DNA from: Microvirga zambiensis WSM3693
GTDB lineage: Bacteria > Pseudomonadota > Alphaproteobacteria > Rhizobiales > Beijerinckiaceae
Reading direction: 5' to 3'
DNA length: 64,000 nt
NCBI RefSeq assembly: GCF_016735695.1
Contig: NZ_JAERQD010000013.1
Coordinates: 1-64,000 of the forward strand
Shown here: in pieces, positions 35,145 to 43,258 of the stretch
Position numbering within the stretch: the stretch's first letter is position 1
How the letters are laid out: each line of letters starts with the position of its first letter
Program-made: the position numbers and the translations under genes
Notes under the pieces: model-generated
Told to the model about the DNA's origin: nothing
Databases searched by the model: none
The model's input: only the letters and a program-made list of their open reading frames with translations

Positions 35145-37330
35145 GGAACCGCCTGCACGGCAACGGGAGAGGAAGCGGTGCTCGCACTGCGGCGGCCGAG
35201 GCGCCGTTCGCCGACGGCCAGCTGGATCGCCACGATGGCGACCAGCATGACGAGGATGAGCACGGTGGAATAGGCAATGGCGAGGCCGAACTCGCCTGCC
35301 TCGACGCGGCCGACGATATAGGTCGTGGCCATGTTGTACTCGGCGGTGACGAGGAAGATCACGGCGCTGACCGCCGTCATGGCGCGCACGAAGGAATAGA
35401 CGAGCGACGCGACGATGGCCGGCCGCAGCAGCGGCAGGACCACGCGGCGCATGGTGGTCGACGAGCCCGCACCCAGGGTCAGCGAGGCCTCATCGAGGCT
35501 CTTGTCGATCTGGCTCAAGGTGGCGATGCCGGAGCGCACGCCCACCGGCATGTTGCGGAAGACGAAGCACATCACGAGGATGAAGCCGGTGCCGGTGATC
35601 TCGATCGGCGGCACGTTGAAGGCCAGGATGTAGGACACGCCCACCACGGTGCCCGGGATCGCGAAGCTCAGGAGCGTGCCGAATTCGAACGAGCGTTGGC
35701 CCGAGAAGCGCTGGCGCGTGAGCAGATAGGCGGTGAGAAGGCCGATGGCGGCGGTGAGCGGCGCAGAGAGCGCGGCGACCTTGACGGTGGCGAAGAACGA
35801 GTTCCAGGCCGAGCCGGAGAAGTAGAGACCCCATTCGGCGCGCTCGACGCGGAAGGCGGTGAGGAAATGCTCGAAGGTCGGCGTGTAGTCGCGGCCCATG
35901 GAGCGCACGAAGGCGCCGACGACGATGATCGCATAGACGGCGACGGTGAAGAGCGCCCACGGAATGGCCGTGAGATAGGAAGCCAGCGCCACGCGGCGCG
36001 GCAGGGGGAGGGGAAGCCCGGCATCGCCCTTTCCGGTCACGGTCGTGTAGACCTTCTTGCCGAGCCATGCGTGCTGGAGCCAGAAGGCGCCGAGCGTGAA
36101 GGCGAGCAGGATGATGGAGAGCACGGCTGCCCGTCCCTGATCCTGCTGCGCGCCGACGACGGCGAAGAAGATCTTGGTCGAGAGCACTTCGTAATTGCCC
36201 CCGAGCACCAGCGGGTTGCCGAAATCGGCGAGGCTTTCCACGAAGCCGAGCAGGAAGGCGTTGGCGAGGCCCGGACGCATGAGCGGCAGCGTCACGGTCC
36301 AGAACGTCGTCCAGCTTTTTGCGCGCAGGGTTTGCGAGGCTTCCTCGAGCGTCGGGCTGATGCCCTGCACGACGCCGATGAGAACGAGGAAGGCGATGGG
36401 CGTGAAGGCGAGCAGCTGCGCGATGAGAACGCCGGGAAGTCCGTAGATCCAGCGCGAGCGCGGCACGCCGAACCACTCGAACAGCACGGCGGAGAGCGCA
36501 CCGGAGCGGCCGAAGAGCAGGATCAGCGCAAGGCCGATCACGAAGGGCGGGGTGATGATGGGCAGGACGCTCATCACGCGCAGGAGCTTCTTGAAGCGAA
36601 AGCTGGTGCGCGTTGCGATCAGCGCGAAGGCGAGGCCGAGCGCCGTCGTTCCGAAACCCACGAGCAGCCCGAGAAACAGCGTGTTCCAGGCGACCCCGCA
36701 GCGCAGATCGCTCGTCAGGCAGTCGAGCCCCCAGATCGACTTGTCGAGGAATTTCGTGACGAATTCCACCGGCGCGAAATTGCCGCTGTTGTCGGCAAAG
36801 GCGCTCGCGAGAATCGTTGAGACCGGGAAGAAGACGAAGACGATGATCAGCGCGATGACGATGCCGATGGAGGAGGTGACGAAGGCGTCGCCCCTACACC
36901 AGCCGCGCGCCGCAAGGCCGTGGCAGAGAACGATGAGGAAGGCTGTCGAGGTCAGTGCCGCGCCATAGCCCATGCCGGCCTGCCGGGGTCCCGGGTCACC
37001 GAAGAGGCCTTTCAGGATATCGAGCGTCCAGCCATTGAGGCCGATGGTGAACCCTTGCAGGACAATGAGTGCGAGGCCGAGAAGTCCCGATGCGACGAGC
37101 CACGTGCCTTTCGATTCCGCCTTGGGCCGCACCACAGGCACGAGGGCCATGCCGAGTGGCACGAGAAGCGGCAGAAGCCACCAGGCACCGCGAAAGCCGT
37201 GAACGAGAGCCGATCCGCTGACGAAGTAATCGGCAAGGGTCGGCGCCGCGGAGCGCTCGAACCCATACCAGGGAAGAAGGGCAAATCCGACCCAGCCCAG
37301 TACGATCCAGCCAAGGGTTGCCCGTGACAT
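35141..37330 (-). CDS. ABC transporter permease, fused two-domain type (FbpB/AfuB-like)
   Basis: Protein of 729 residues with two binding-protein-dependent transport domains in one chain, as in FbpB/AfuB and ThiP. The two EAA-type loops are LEEASQTLRAKSWTTFWTVTLPLMRPGL and LDEASLTLGAGSSTTMRRVVLPLLRPAI. About a dozen or more membrane helices are visible, including four near the N-terminus outside the core. It exchanges substrate with the periplasmic protein encoded upstream. The 111-bp gap before it contains a long hairpin. Confidence 0.94.
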   Translation of the reverse strand: MSRATLGWIVLGWVGFALLPWYGFERSAAPTLADYFVSGSALVHGFRGAWWLLPLLVPLGMALVPVVRPKAESKGTWLVASGLLGLALIVLQGFTIGLNGWTLDILKGLFGDPGPRQAGMGYGAALTSTAFLIVLCHGLAARGWCRGDAFVTSSIGIVIALIIVFVFFPVSTILASAFADNSGNFAPVEFVTKFLDKSIWGLDCLTSDLRCGVAWNTLFLGLLVGFGTTALGLAFALIATRTSFRFKKLLRVMSVLPIITPPFVIGLALILLFGRSGALSAVLFEWFGVPRSRWIYGLPGVLIAQLLAFTPIAFLVLIGVVQGISPTLEEASQTLRAKSWTTFWTVTLPLMRPGLANAFLLGFVESLADFGNPLVLGGNYEVLSTKIFFAVVGAQQDQGRAAVLSIILLAFTLGAFWLQHAWLGKKVYTTVTGKGDAGLPLPLPRRVALASYLTAIPWALFTVAVYAIIVVGAFVRSMGRDYTPTFEHFLTAFRVERAEWGLYFSGSAWNSFFATVKVAALSAPLTAAIGLLTAYLLTRQRFSGQRSFEFGTLLSFAIPGTVVGVSYILAFNVPPIEITGTGFILVMCFVFRNMPVGVRSGIATLSQIDKSLDEASLTLGAGSSTTMRRVVLPLLRPAIVASLVYSFVRAMTAVSAVIFLVTAEYNMATTYIVGRVEAGEFGLAIAYSTVLILVMLVAIVAIQLAVGERRLGRRSASTASSPVAVQAVP

Positions 37331-37393
37331 CCTGAATATTCCCGCCTCAAGGCCGATGCGAAGATCGGCTCACAAATCGATCAAGCAATGCTG

Positions 37394-37430
37394 GTCCTTC
37401 GGCGAAGCGCGTCCCGCTTCGCCGAAGGAC
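37394..37430 (-). terminator. Perfect 16-bp hairpin between binding-protein and permease genes
   Basis: GTCCTTCGGCGAAGCG at 37394-37409 pairs completely with CGCTTCGCCGAAGGAC at 37415-37430 around a 5-base loop. It lies 11 bases after the binding-protein stop. No U-run follows, so it probably protects the upstream mRNA or partly terminates, giving more binding protein than permease (inference). Confidence 0.7.
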
Positions 37431-37441
37431 GGTTCATCCGA

Positions 37442-38488
37442 CTATTTCGGCAGGTTCTTCACCTCGTTGTCCCACTTGGACAGGAGGCGCTTGCGCTCGG
37501 CCGAGGAGCCGTATTTCGCGAAGTCGAAGTTGATCAGCTTGATGTCGGTGAGCTTCGGCGCCTGCGGCGGAACCGGCGTGCTCTTGTTGGACGGCACCTG
37601 ATACGACTTGGCTTCGGCGCCGAGCTTCTGCGCATCCGCCGTCAGCGCCCAGTCATAGAACTTCTTGGCGTTGTCCATGTTCTTGGCGCCCTTGATGAGC
37701 GACATGGAGCCGATCTCGTAGCCCGTGCCTTCACAAGGCGCGACCACCTTCACCGGAGCCTTGTCCACCACCATCGTCACGATGTCGTGCATGAAGGCGA
37801 TGCCGGCCGTCGTCTCGCCCAGCGCCATGGCCTTGGCGGGGGCAGCGCCCGACTTGGTGTACTGATTGATGTTCTTATGCAGGGCCTTCAGGTAATCGAA
37901 GCCTTTGTCCTCGCCCATGATCTGCACGATGGTGGCGAGAAGCGTGTAGGCCGTGCCGGAGGAGTTCGGATCCGCGACCTGCACCTCGTCCTTCAGCTCG
38001 GGCTTCAAGAGGTCGGCCCAGCACTTGGGCTCGCCGATCTTGTTCGACTGCGCAAGCTCTGTGTTGTAGCCGAAGCCGAGCGCGCCCGAATAGATGCCGA
38101 CGGTCCGCTGCTTGGACTGCTCCCACTGGCGCACCGCCCAGTCCTGCAACTCGCCCATCTTGGGCGACTTGTATTCGACGGTCAGGCCCTCTTCCGCCGC
38201 CTGCATATGGGGATCGCCCGTGCCGCCCCACCAGATGTCGGCGCGGGGATTGGCGGATTCCGCCTTCACCTGGGCGTAGACCTCGCCGGCGCTCTTGCGG
38301 GTCATCGAGACCTTGATGCCGGTCTCACGCTCGAAGGCGTTGACCATGGCGCGGCACCATTCTTCCTGCACGCCGCAATACATGACGAGCTCGCCCTGCG
38401 CCTGGGCTGCTCCGGCGGACATGAAGGACAGGGCCGTCATGGCGCCCGCCAGCATGGTTCCCGCTACGAAAGTCTTTTTCAACGTCAT
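37442..38488 (-). CDS. Periplasmic substrate-binding protein (AfuA/FbpA family, SBP_bac_6-like)
   Basis: Protein of 348 residues with a signal peptide (LAGAMTALSFMSAGAAQAQG, cleavage near residue 31). The fold is the type II periplasmic binding protein family, with NPRADIWWGGTGDPHMQAAEEG and HKNINQYTKSGAAPAKAMALGE as recognisable segments. The paired Tyr (YY) that bind ferric iron in FbpA are absent from the whole protein, which argues against iron as ligand. Some family members, such as AfuA, bind sugar phosphates. The gene lies upstream of permease and ATPase and downstream of an inositol-monophosphatase-family gene. Confidence 0.92.
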   Translation of the reverse strand: MTLKKTFVAGTMLAGAMTALSFMSAGAAQAQGELVMYCGVQEEWCRAMVNAFERETGIKVSMTRKSAGEVYAQVKAESANPRADIWWGGTGDPHMQAAEEGLTVEYKSPKMGELQDWAVRQWEQSKQRTVGIYSGALGFGYNTELAQSNKIGEPKCWADLLKPELKDEVQVADPNSSGTAYTLLATIVQIMGEDKGFDYLKALHKNINQYTKSGAAPAKAMALGETTAGIAFMHDIVTMVVDKAPVKVVAPCEGTGYEIGSMSLIKGAKNMDNAKKFYDWALTADAQKLGAEAKSYQVPSNKSTPVPPQAPKLTDIKLINFDFAKYGSSAERKRLLSKWDNEVKNLPK

Positions 38489-38609
38489 TTCAATCCTCCC
38501 ATGATAGGCCGATATGTTATTGTTTGGCCGGCTAAGCTCCCTCCATTGCCTCGGCGGGTCAAGAGCCCTGTCGGCCCTCCGGCTGAATCTTTAGAATAAG
38601 GTCTCCGCC

Positions 38610-39404
38610 TCACGCTTGCTTGGCAATCCCCGTCGCCTGCGTCAGCACATCGGCAAGCTCGGGCGTGCACACCAGAACCGGGTTTCCCCTGCGCAAACCG
38701 TCATTGGCCAGGAAATCGTTGGCCCAGCCGCCGGCCTCTTCGACAAGAAGGAGCCCAGCAAGGACATCCCAGGAATTGATGTGGAGCTCGCAATAGGCGT
38801 CGGTGCGTCCGTCGGCGACGTAAGCGATGCCAAGCGTTCCCGAGCCGGCACGGCGGACATTGGCACCGCTTGCCTTCAGCGTGTCGACGACGGCGATGTA
38901 GGGCTCGGCCGGCAGCCGCGACGACCATCCGGCCTCCACCGTCGCCTGCCTGATGTCGGCGAGGCCACTCACCCGGATCGTCTCTCCGTTGAGGGTCGCG
39001 CCACGGCCGCGCTGGGCCGTGTACAGCTCCGAGTGCATCACATCGTAGATCGCACCGATCTCCACGCAGCCATCGCGCACGAAGGCGATGGAGATTGCGA
39101 AATGGGGAATGCCGCGGGCGAAATTCGCCGTACCGTCGATAGGGTCGACGACCCAGACATCGCGTCCGAAGGAGCCGCCGCCTTCCTCGCCGAAGAAGGA
39201 ATCCTCCGGAAACAGCCCGCTCAGGCGGCCGCGAATCAACTCTTCCACCTCGGCGTCGGTGGCGGTGAGAAAGTCCTGCGGCCCCTTGAAGTCCGGGCGC
39301 TGCGAGCGCGGCCGTTCGAGGAAGCGCTTGCGGGCCAGAACGCCAGCCTCCCGCGCGACGGCACAGGCTGCGGCAAATCTCAGGTCGAGGCCATCGGTGG
39401 TCAT
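38610..39404 (-). CDS. Inositol monophosphatase family protein
   Basis: Protein of 264 residues from the ATG at 39402-39404; a longer reading adds 31 unlikely residues. The Mg-dependent phosphatase motifs are FFGEEGGG, VVDPIDGTANFARG and INSWDVLAGLLLVEEAGG. The family dephosphorylates inositol monophosphates, sugar phosphates or 3',5'-bisphosphate nucleotides. As the first gene of the transporter operon, it may dephosphorylate the imported compound. No signal peptide is seen, so it acts in the cytoplasm. Confidence 0.93.
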   Translation of the reverse strand: MTTDGLDLRFAAACAVAREAGVLARKRFLERPRSQRPDFKGPQDFLTATDAEVEELIRGRLSGLFPEDSFFGEEGGGSFGRDVWVVDPIDGTANFARGIPHFAISIAFVRDGCVEIGAIYDVMHSELYTAQRGRGATLNGETIRVSGLADIRQATVEAGWSSRLPAEPYIAVVDTLKASGANVRRAGSGTLGIAYVADGRTDAYCELHINSWDVLAGLLLVEEAGGWANDFLANDGLRRGNPVLVCTPELADVLTQATGIAKQA

Positions 39405-39590
39405 AGCTCGGAGCGTCCTTCTCAAACGAAAACTTCTTGTTATCAACCGGTCATGGAACTTTGAAAGCATGGAGAACAGTATCAGGGTGGAACCCACCCC
39501 ATCCTCAACTCTTTTCGAAAAGATCCTTTCTTAGCCGGCTCAAATCACTTACGTTACAAACTAACCCGCCAGGAATCCTACTCTCGTCGA

Positions 39591-40016
39591 ATGTCCCAGC
39601 CCCCCAAAGAAGAACTCAGCCAGGTTGGAGCTCTCCCGTTCCGCATCAAAGATGGAAAGGTCGAGGTGCTTCTCGTCACGTCACGGGAAACCAAGCGCTG
39701 GCTGATACCCAAGGGCTGGCCCATGAAGGGCAAGAAGCCGCACAAAGCGGCTGCCCAGGAGGCGGAAGAGGAGGCCGGCGTGAAGGGCGAGATCAAAAAC
39801 AAACCCCTCGGCTCCTACGATTACTGGAAGCGACGCGCGGCGCATTTCGATCTCTGCCGGGTCAGCGTCTATCCGCTCGAGGTGTCCAAGCAGCTCAAGT
39901 CATGGCGCGAGAAGGGCCAACGCAGAGCGCAATGGTTCGAGGTGGAGGAAGCCGCCCATCAGGTTCTCGAACCGGCGCTCGCCGACCTGATCCGTAGCCT
40001 GCCGCAACACGTCTGA
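39591..40016 (+). CDS. NUDIX hydrolase (DIPP-like, with altered Nudix box)
   Basis: Protein of 141 residues. The Nudix segment is GWPMKGKKPHKAAAQEAEEE then AGV: relative to the canonical G-x5-E-x7-R-E-U-x-E-E-x-G-U, the first Glu is Lys and the Arg is Gln, while the three metal-binding Glu of the REUxEE core are kept. It has a Lys-rich surface and the short form seen in bacterial relatives of diphosphoinositol polyphosphate phosphohydrolases. The substrate is unknown; dinucleoside polyphosphates are possible. It is divergent from the inositol monophosphatase gene. Confidence 0.9.
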   Translation: MSQPPKEELSQVGALPFRIKDGKVEVLLVTSRETKRWLIPKGWPMKGKKPHKAAAQEAEEEAGVKGEIKNKPLGSYDYWKRRAAHFDLCRVSVYPLEVSKQLKSWREKGQRRAQWFEVEEAAHQVLEPALADLIRSLPQHV

Positions 40017-40153
40017 CGATACCTTCGCCATAAATCGGCGGACGGATTTTCAGGTGCACAAGGGAACGTAAGGGCCCCCTCATAAGTATTCTCTCGCGAA
40101 AGCGGCCGAAGCCAAGAGTCTTGGCAGTTCTCGGCCGTCCGAGGGAGATATTG

Positions 40154-41326
40154 ATGAAGGCGCTTGTTTGGCACGGCACGACCGATATCCGATGCGATTC
40201 CGTCCCCGACCCCGAGATCGAGCAACCCCGCGACGCAATCATCAAGGTGACGAGTTGCGCCATCTGCGGCTCGGACCTCCACCTCTATAACCATTTCATG
40301 CCCGGCATGAAATCCGGCGACATCATGGGCCATGAGACCATGGGCGAAGTCGTCGAGGTCGGCGCGGAGGCGAAGGGCAAGCTCAAGGTCGGAGACCGGG
40401 TGGTGATCCCCTTTACCATCATCTGCGGCGAGTGCGAGCAGTGCAAACGGGGCAATTTCTCGGTGTGCGAGCGGACGAACCGCAACGGGAATATCGCCGC
40501 CAAGGCCTTCGGCCACACGACGGCGGGCCTCTTCGGCTACACCCATCTCACCGGAGGCTATCCCGGCGGTCAGGCCGAATATCTGCGCGTGCCCTTCGCC
40601 GACGCAACGCACATCAAGGTGCCCAACGGAATCCCCGACGAGAAGCTTCTCTTCCTGAGTGATATCTTCCCGACCGGCTGGCAGGCTGCCGTGCAGTGCG
40701 ACATTCAACCGACCGACACCGTCGCGATCTGGGGCTGCGGCCCTGTCGGCCAGATGACGATCCGCAGCGCCGTCCTGCTCGGAGCAAAGCAGGTGATCGC
40801 CATCGACCGCATCCCTGAGCGTCTCGCCATGGCGGAGGCCGGCGGCGCCATCACGATCAACATCGACGAGGACAGCGTGATCGAGCGCCTCAACGAGCTC
40901 ACGAACGGCAAAGGTCCCGAGAAGTGCATCGATGCGGTCGGCATGGAGGCCCATGCGACCGCGACGATCGATTCCATGTACGACCGCGTGAAGCAGGCGA
41001 CGATGATGGAGACCGACCGGCCGCACGTGCTGCGCGAGATGGCCTATGTGTGTCGTCCGGCAGGCACGCTCTCGATCCCGGGCGTCTATGGCGGTCTTCT
41101 CGACAAGATCCCCTTCGGCGCGATCATGAACAAGGGCCTCACGATCCGCACGGGCCAGACGCATGTGAATCGCTGGACCGACGATCTCCTGCGCCGCATC
41201 GAGGAGGGGCAGATCGATCCGTCCTTCGTCATCACGCATACGGTCTCGCTCGAAGAGGGGCCGGACATGTACAAGGTCTTCCGCGACAAGCAGGACGGCT
41301 GCATCAAGGTCGTCATCAAACCCTGA
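40154..41326 (+). CDS. Zinc-dependent alcohol dehydrogenase (glutathione-independent formaldehyde dehydrogenase-like)
   Basis: Protein of 390 residues of the medium-chain dehydrogenase family. Catalytic zinc ligands are in [12 protein letters not shown] and [14 protein letters not shown], the structural zinc Cys cluster is [19 protein letters not shown], and the NAD-binding loop is [15 protein letters not shown]. The insert between the zinc lobe and C-terminus is like glutathione-independent formaldehyde dehydrogenases. The ATG at 40154 has GAGGGAG upstream; an earlier ATG 11 codons before is less likely. The true substrate is open. It is followed 11 bases later by a small membrane protein gene with which it is commonly paired in Rhizobiales. 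Confidence 0.92.
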   Translation: MKALVWHGTTDIRCDSVPDPEIEQPRDAIIKVTSCAICGSDLHLYNHFMPGMKSGDIMGHETMGEVVEVGAEAKGKLKVGDRVVIPFTIICGECEQCKRGNFSVCERTNRNGNIAAKAFGHTTAGLFGYTHLTGGYPGGQAEYLRVPFADATHIKVPNGIPDEKLLFLSDIFPTGWQAAVQCDIQPTDTVAIWGCGPVGQMTIRSAVLLGAKQVIAIDRIPERLAMAEAGGAITINIDEDSVIERLNELTNGKGPEKCIDAVGMEAHATATIDSMYDRVKQATMMETDRPHVLREMAYVCRPAGTLSIPGVYGGLLDKIPFGAIMNKGLTIRTGQTHVNRWTDDLLRRIEEGQIDPSFVITHTVSLEEGPDMYKVFRDKQDGCIKVVIKP

Positions 41327-41337
41327 CAGGTGAGCTC

Positions 41338-41913
41338 ATGCGCTACGAAACCGAAAGAACGCGCCGCCGCGGCCAGGCCGATACGGCGACCGATACCCTC
41401 GCCCGCGGGCTCGGCCTGTTCTCCATTGCTCTCGGCATCGCTGAAATTGCTGCGCCGCGCGCGTTGGCGCGGGCGCTGGGCATGAAGGGGCAGGAGGGTC
41501 TGATTGCCGGCTATGGCGTGCGCGAGATCGCGACCGGCATCGGCATCCTAGCCTCGAAGGATCCGACGCCATGGATATGGGGCCGCGTTGCGGGCGATGC
41601 GCTCGATCTTGCAACGCTGGCAACGGCGCTCGAGGGCAACAATCCGAAGAAGGAAAATGTCGGTATCGCCATGGCGGCGGTTCTGGGCGCAACCGCACTC
41701 GATGTCTATTGCGCACAGACCTTGAGCCGCGAGAGCCCGCATCCGCTGCCGCCGCTGCAGGATTATTCCGATCGCAGCGGTTTTCCGCGAGGTGTCGAAC
41801 AGGCGCATGGCGCTGCGAGCGACTTCGCGGTGCCGTCTGACTTCCGCACACCGGAAGCTCTCCGGCCCTATACGCAGCCCGAGGCACCTCGACATCCGCA
41901 GCCATCCATGTAA
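41338..41913 (+). CDS. Small membrane protein of the cyclase-dehydrase-neighbour type (DUF4267-like)
   Basis: Protein of 191 residues, starting at the ATG at 41338 with GGTGAG upstream. Residues about 23-115 hold helices GLGLFSIALGIAEIAAPRALARALG and VGIAMAAVLGATALDVYCA, with GYGVREIATGIGILA between. The C-terminal 60 residues are Pro/Ser-rich and probably disordered. Similar genes are often labelled cyclase dehydrase in databases, without enzymatic evidence. Its constant linkage to the zinc dehydrogenase gene is the best clue to function. Confidence 0.8.
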   Translation: MRYETERTRRRGQADTATDTLARGLGLFSIALGIAEIAAPRALARALGMKGQEGLIAGYGVREIATGIGILASKDPTPWIWGRVAGDALDLATLATALEGNNPKKENVGIAMAAVLGATALDVYCAQTLSRESPHPLPPLQDYSDRSGFPRGVEQAHGAASDFAVPSDFRTPEALRPYTQPEAPRHPQPSM

Positions 41914-41922
41914 CCTCGCGGC

Positions 41923-42372
41923 ATGACAAAGCCGCAGGTTTTTACGATCGGGTACGAGGGAGCGGATGTCGACCGCTTCCTCGACACCTTGAAGGACGCG
42001 GGCGTGGCGACGCTCGCGGACGTGCGCGCCGTGGCGCTCTCGCGCAAGCGCGGGTTCTCGAAATCCGCGCTGCGCGACGCGCTGGCAAGCCGGGAGATCG
42101 GTTATCAGCATTTCATCAAGCTCGGCACGCCGAAGGAGGGCCGTCAGGCGGCTCGTGCCGGCGATGGCGAGCTCATGCGCCGGATCTATTGCGATGCAGT
42201 CTTGGCGACCGAGCCGGCTCAGGAGGCGTTCCGAGACCTTGAGGAACTCGCGCGGCATCAGCCGATCTGCCTTCTCTGCTTCGAGCGCGATCCCGCCAAT
42301 TGCCATCGCCGCGTGCTGGCGCAGCGTCTTGCCGAAAAGGGCTTTGAGACGGTAGATCTGACCGTTCTCTGA
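41923..42372 (+). CDS. DUF488 family protein
   Basis: Protein of 149 residues. The family's motifs are visible: FTIGYEGADVDRFLDTL, ATLADVRAVALSRKRGFSKSAL, and the Cys/Arg/His-bearing ICLLCFERDPANCHRRVLA. DUF488 proteins have no established reaction; the conserved Cys and His suggest a metal or redox site. It starts 9 bases after the membrane-protein gene, so the two are likely cotranscribed. Confidence 0.9.
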   Translation: MTKPQVFTIGYEGADVDRFLDTLKDAGVATLADVRAVALSRKRGFSKSALRDALASREIGYQHFIKLGTPKEGRQAARAGDGELMRRIYCDAVLATEPAQEAFRDLEELARHQPICLLCFERDPANCHRRVLAQRLAEKGFETVDLTVL

Positions 42373-42411
42373 CGCTACAAGGCGGAGGATGGACAGGCGG
42401 GGGGCTGCGGA

Positions 42412-42954
42412 ATGGATGCGATCGTCACGGCGGTGAGCCGCAGCGCGACACACAGCTTCAGCAAGACCAACAGAGAATCGATCCACCTTCTGGCCGGGCT
42501 CGGCGTCGAGGGCGACGCGCATCTCGGCACGACAGTGAAGCACCGGTCGCGGGTGGCGAAGGATCCGAGCCAGCCGAACCTGCGGCAGGTCCACCTGATC
42601 CACGCGGAACTCTTCGACGAACTCGAGGCTCAGGGCTTCGACGTCGCCGCCGGCGGCATGGGCGAGAACATCACGACGCGCGGGATCGATCTGTTGAGCC
42701 TCCCCGCCGGGACGCGCCTTCATGTCGGTGAAAGTGCCGTGATCGAGGTGACGGGCCTGCGCAACCCCTGCGTCCAGATCGACCGCTTCCGCAAAGGGCT
42801 CATGAGCGCCGTTCTCGATAAGGACAATGACGGCAATCTCATCCGCAAATCCGGAATCATGGGCATCGTGCTGGAGGGGGGCGAGGTCAGGCCGGGCGAC
42901 GCTGTTCGAACCGAGCTTCCTGCAGGGCCGCACCTGCCGCTTCAGGTCGTGTGA
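42412..42954 (+). CDS. MOSC domain-containing protein
   Basis: Protein of 180 residues forming a stand-alone MOSC domain (LAGLGVEGDAHLGTT, then MGENITTRGIDL and TGLRNPCVQIDRFRKG). The Cys in LRNPCVQID is the conserved residue of the family, which transfers or carries sulfur for molybdenum-cofactor enzymes. A molybdenum enzyme partner is not adjacent. An ATG with GGAATG context starts it. Confidence 0.92.
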   Translation: MDAIVTAVSRSATHSFSKTNRESIHLLAGLGVEGDAHLGTTVKHRSRVAKDPSQPNLRQVHLIHAELFDELEAQGFDVAAGGMGENITTRGIDLLSLPAGTRLHVGESAVIEVTGLRNPCVQIDRFRKGLMSAVLDKDNDGNLIRKSGIMGIVLEGGEVRPGDAVRTELPAGPHLPLQVV

Positions 42955-43050
42955 GCCGCGAAAGCAGACCTGAAACGAAAGTGCAGTTGCCAAGTTGAAC
43001 GAACTGCATTACTTTGAGCCTAGGTTTAATTTCAAGAGAGGGAGGACTGC

Positions 43051-43104
43051 ATGGCCGATATCCGCTTGCTGAACGTTCCTCCCATGTCCAAGTCTAAATC
43101 GTAG
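43051..43104 (+). CDS. Candidate 17-residue small protein
   Basis: ATG at 43051 is preceded by a strong GAGGGAGGACTGC ribosome site and opens 17 codons (MADIRLLNVPPMSKSKS) before TAG. The region 42955-43258 has no larger gene; the rest is AT-richer and holds no feature I can support. It may be a leader peptide of the downstream ABC exporter gene, 154 bases away, or a stand-alone small protein. Evidence is only the ribosome site and short frame. Confidence 0.4.
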   Translation: MADIRLLNVPPMSKSKS

Positions 43105-43258
43105 ACCGGACCGGGCAGGGCTCCTGAGGGCCCGCAAACCTTACCAAGCTTTCCTATTCCATCATCGAGCGATATCGGTCGCGTCAAGCCGCCGTTCCGC
43201 TGTCGCTTCGCACAAATTCCGGGAGAGGCAAGCGCTTCGGCGCGGCCTGTTCACCTCC

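Noticed and set aside
37442..38488. Calling the binding protein a ferric-iron binding protein
   Set aside because: The family is often given that name, but the Tyr-Tyr iron ligands are absent, so only a family-level name is used.
40017..40153. A general-stress (EcfG-type) promoter before the zinc alcohol dehydrogenase
   Set aside because: GGAAC is present near 40063, but no matching downstream half at the right spacing could be found.
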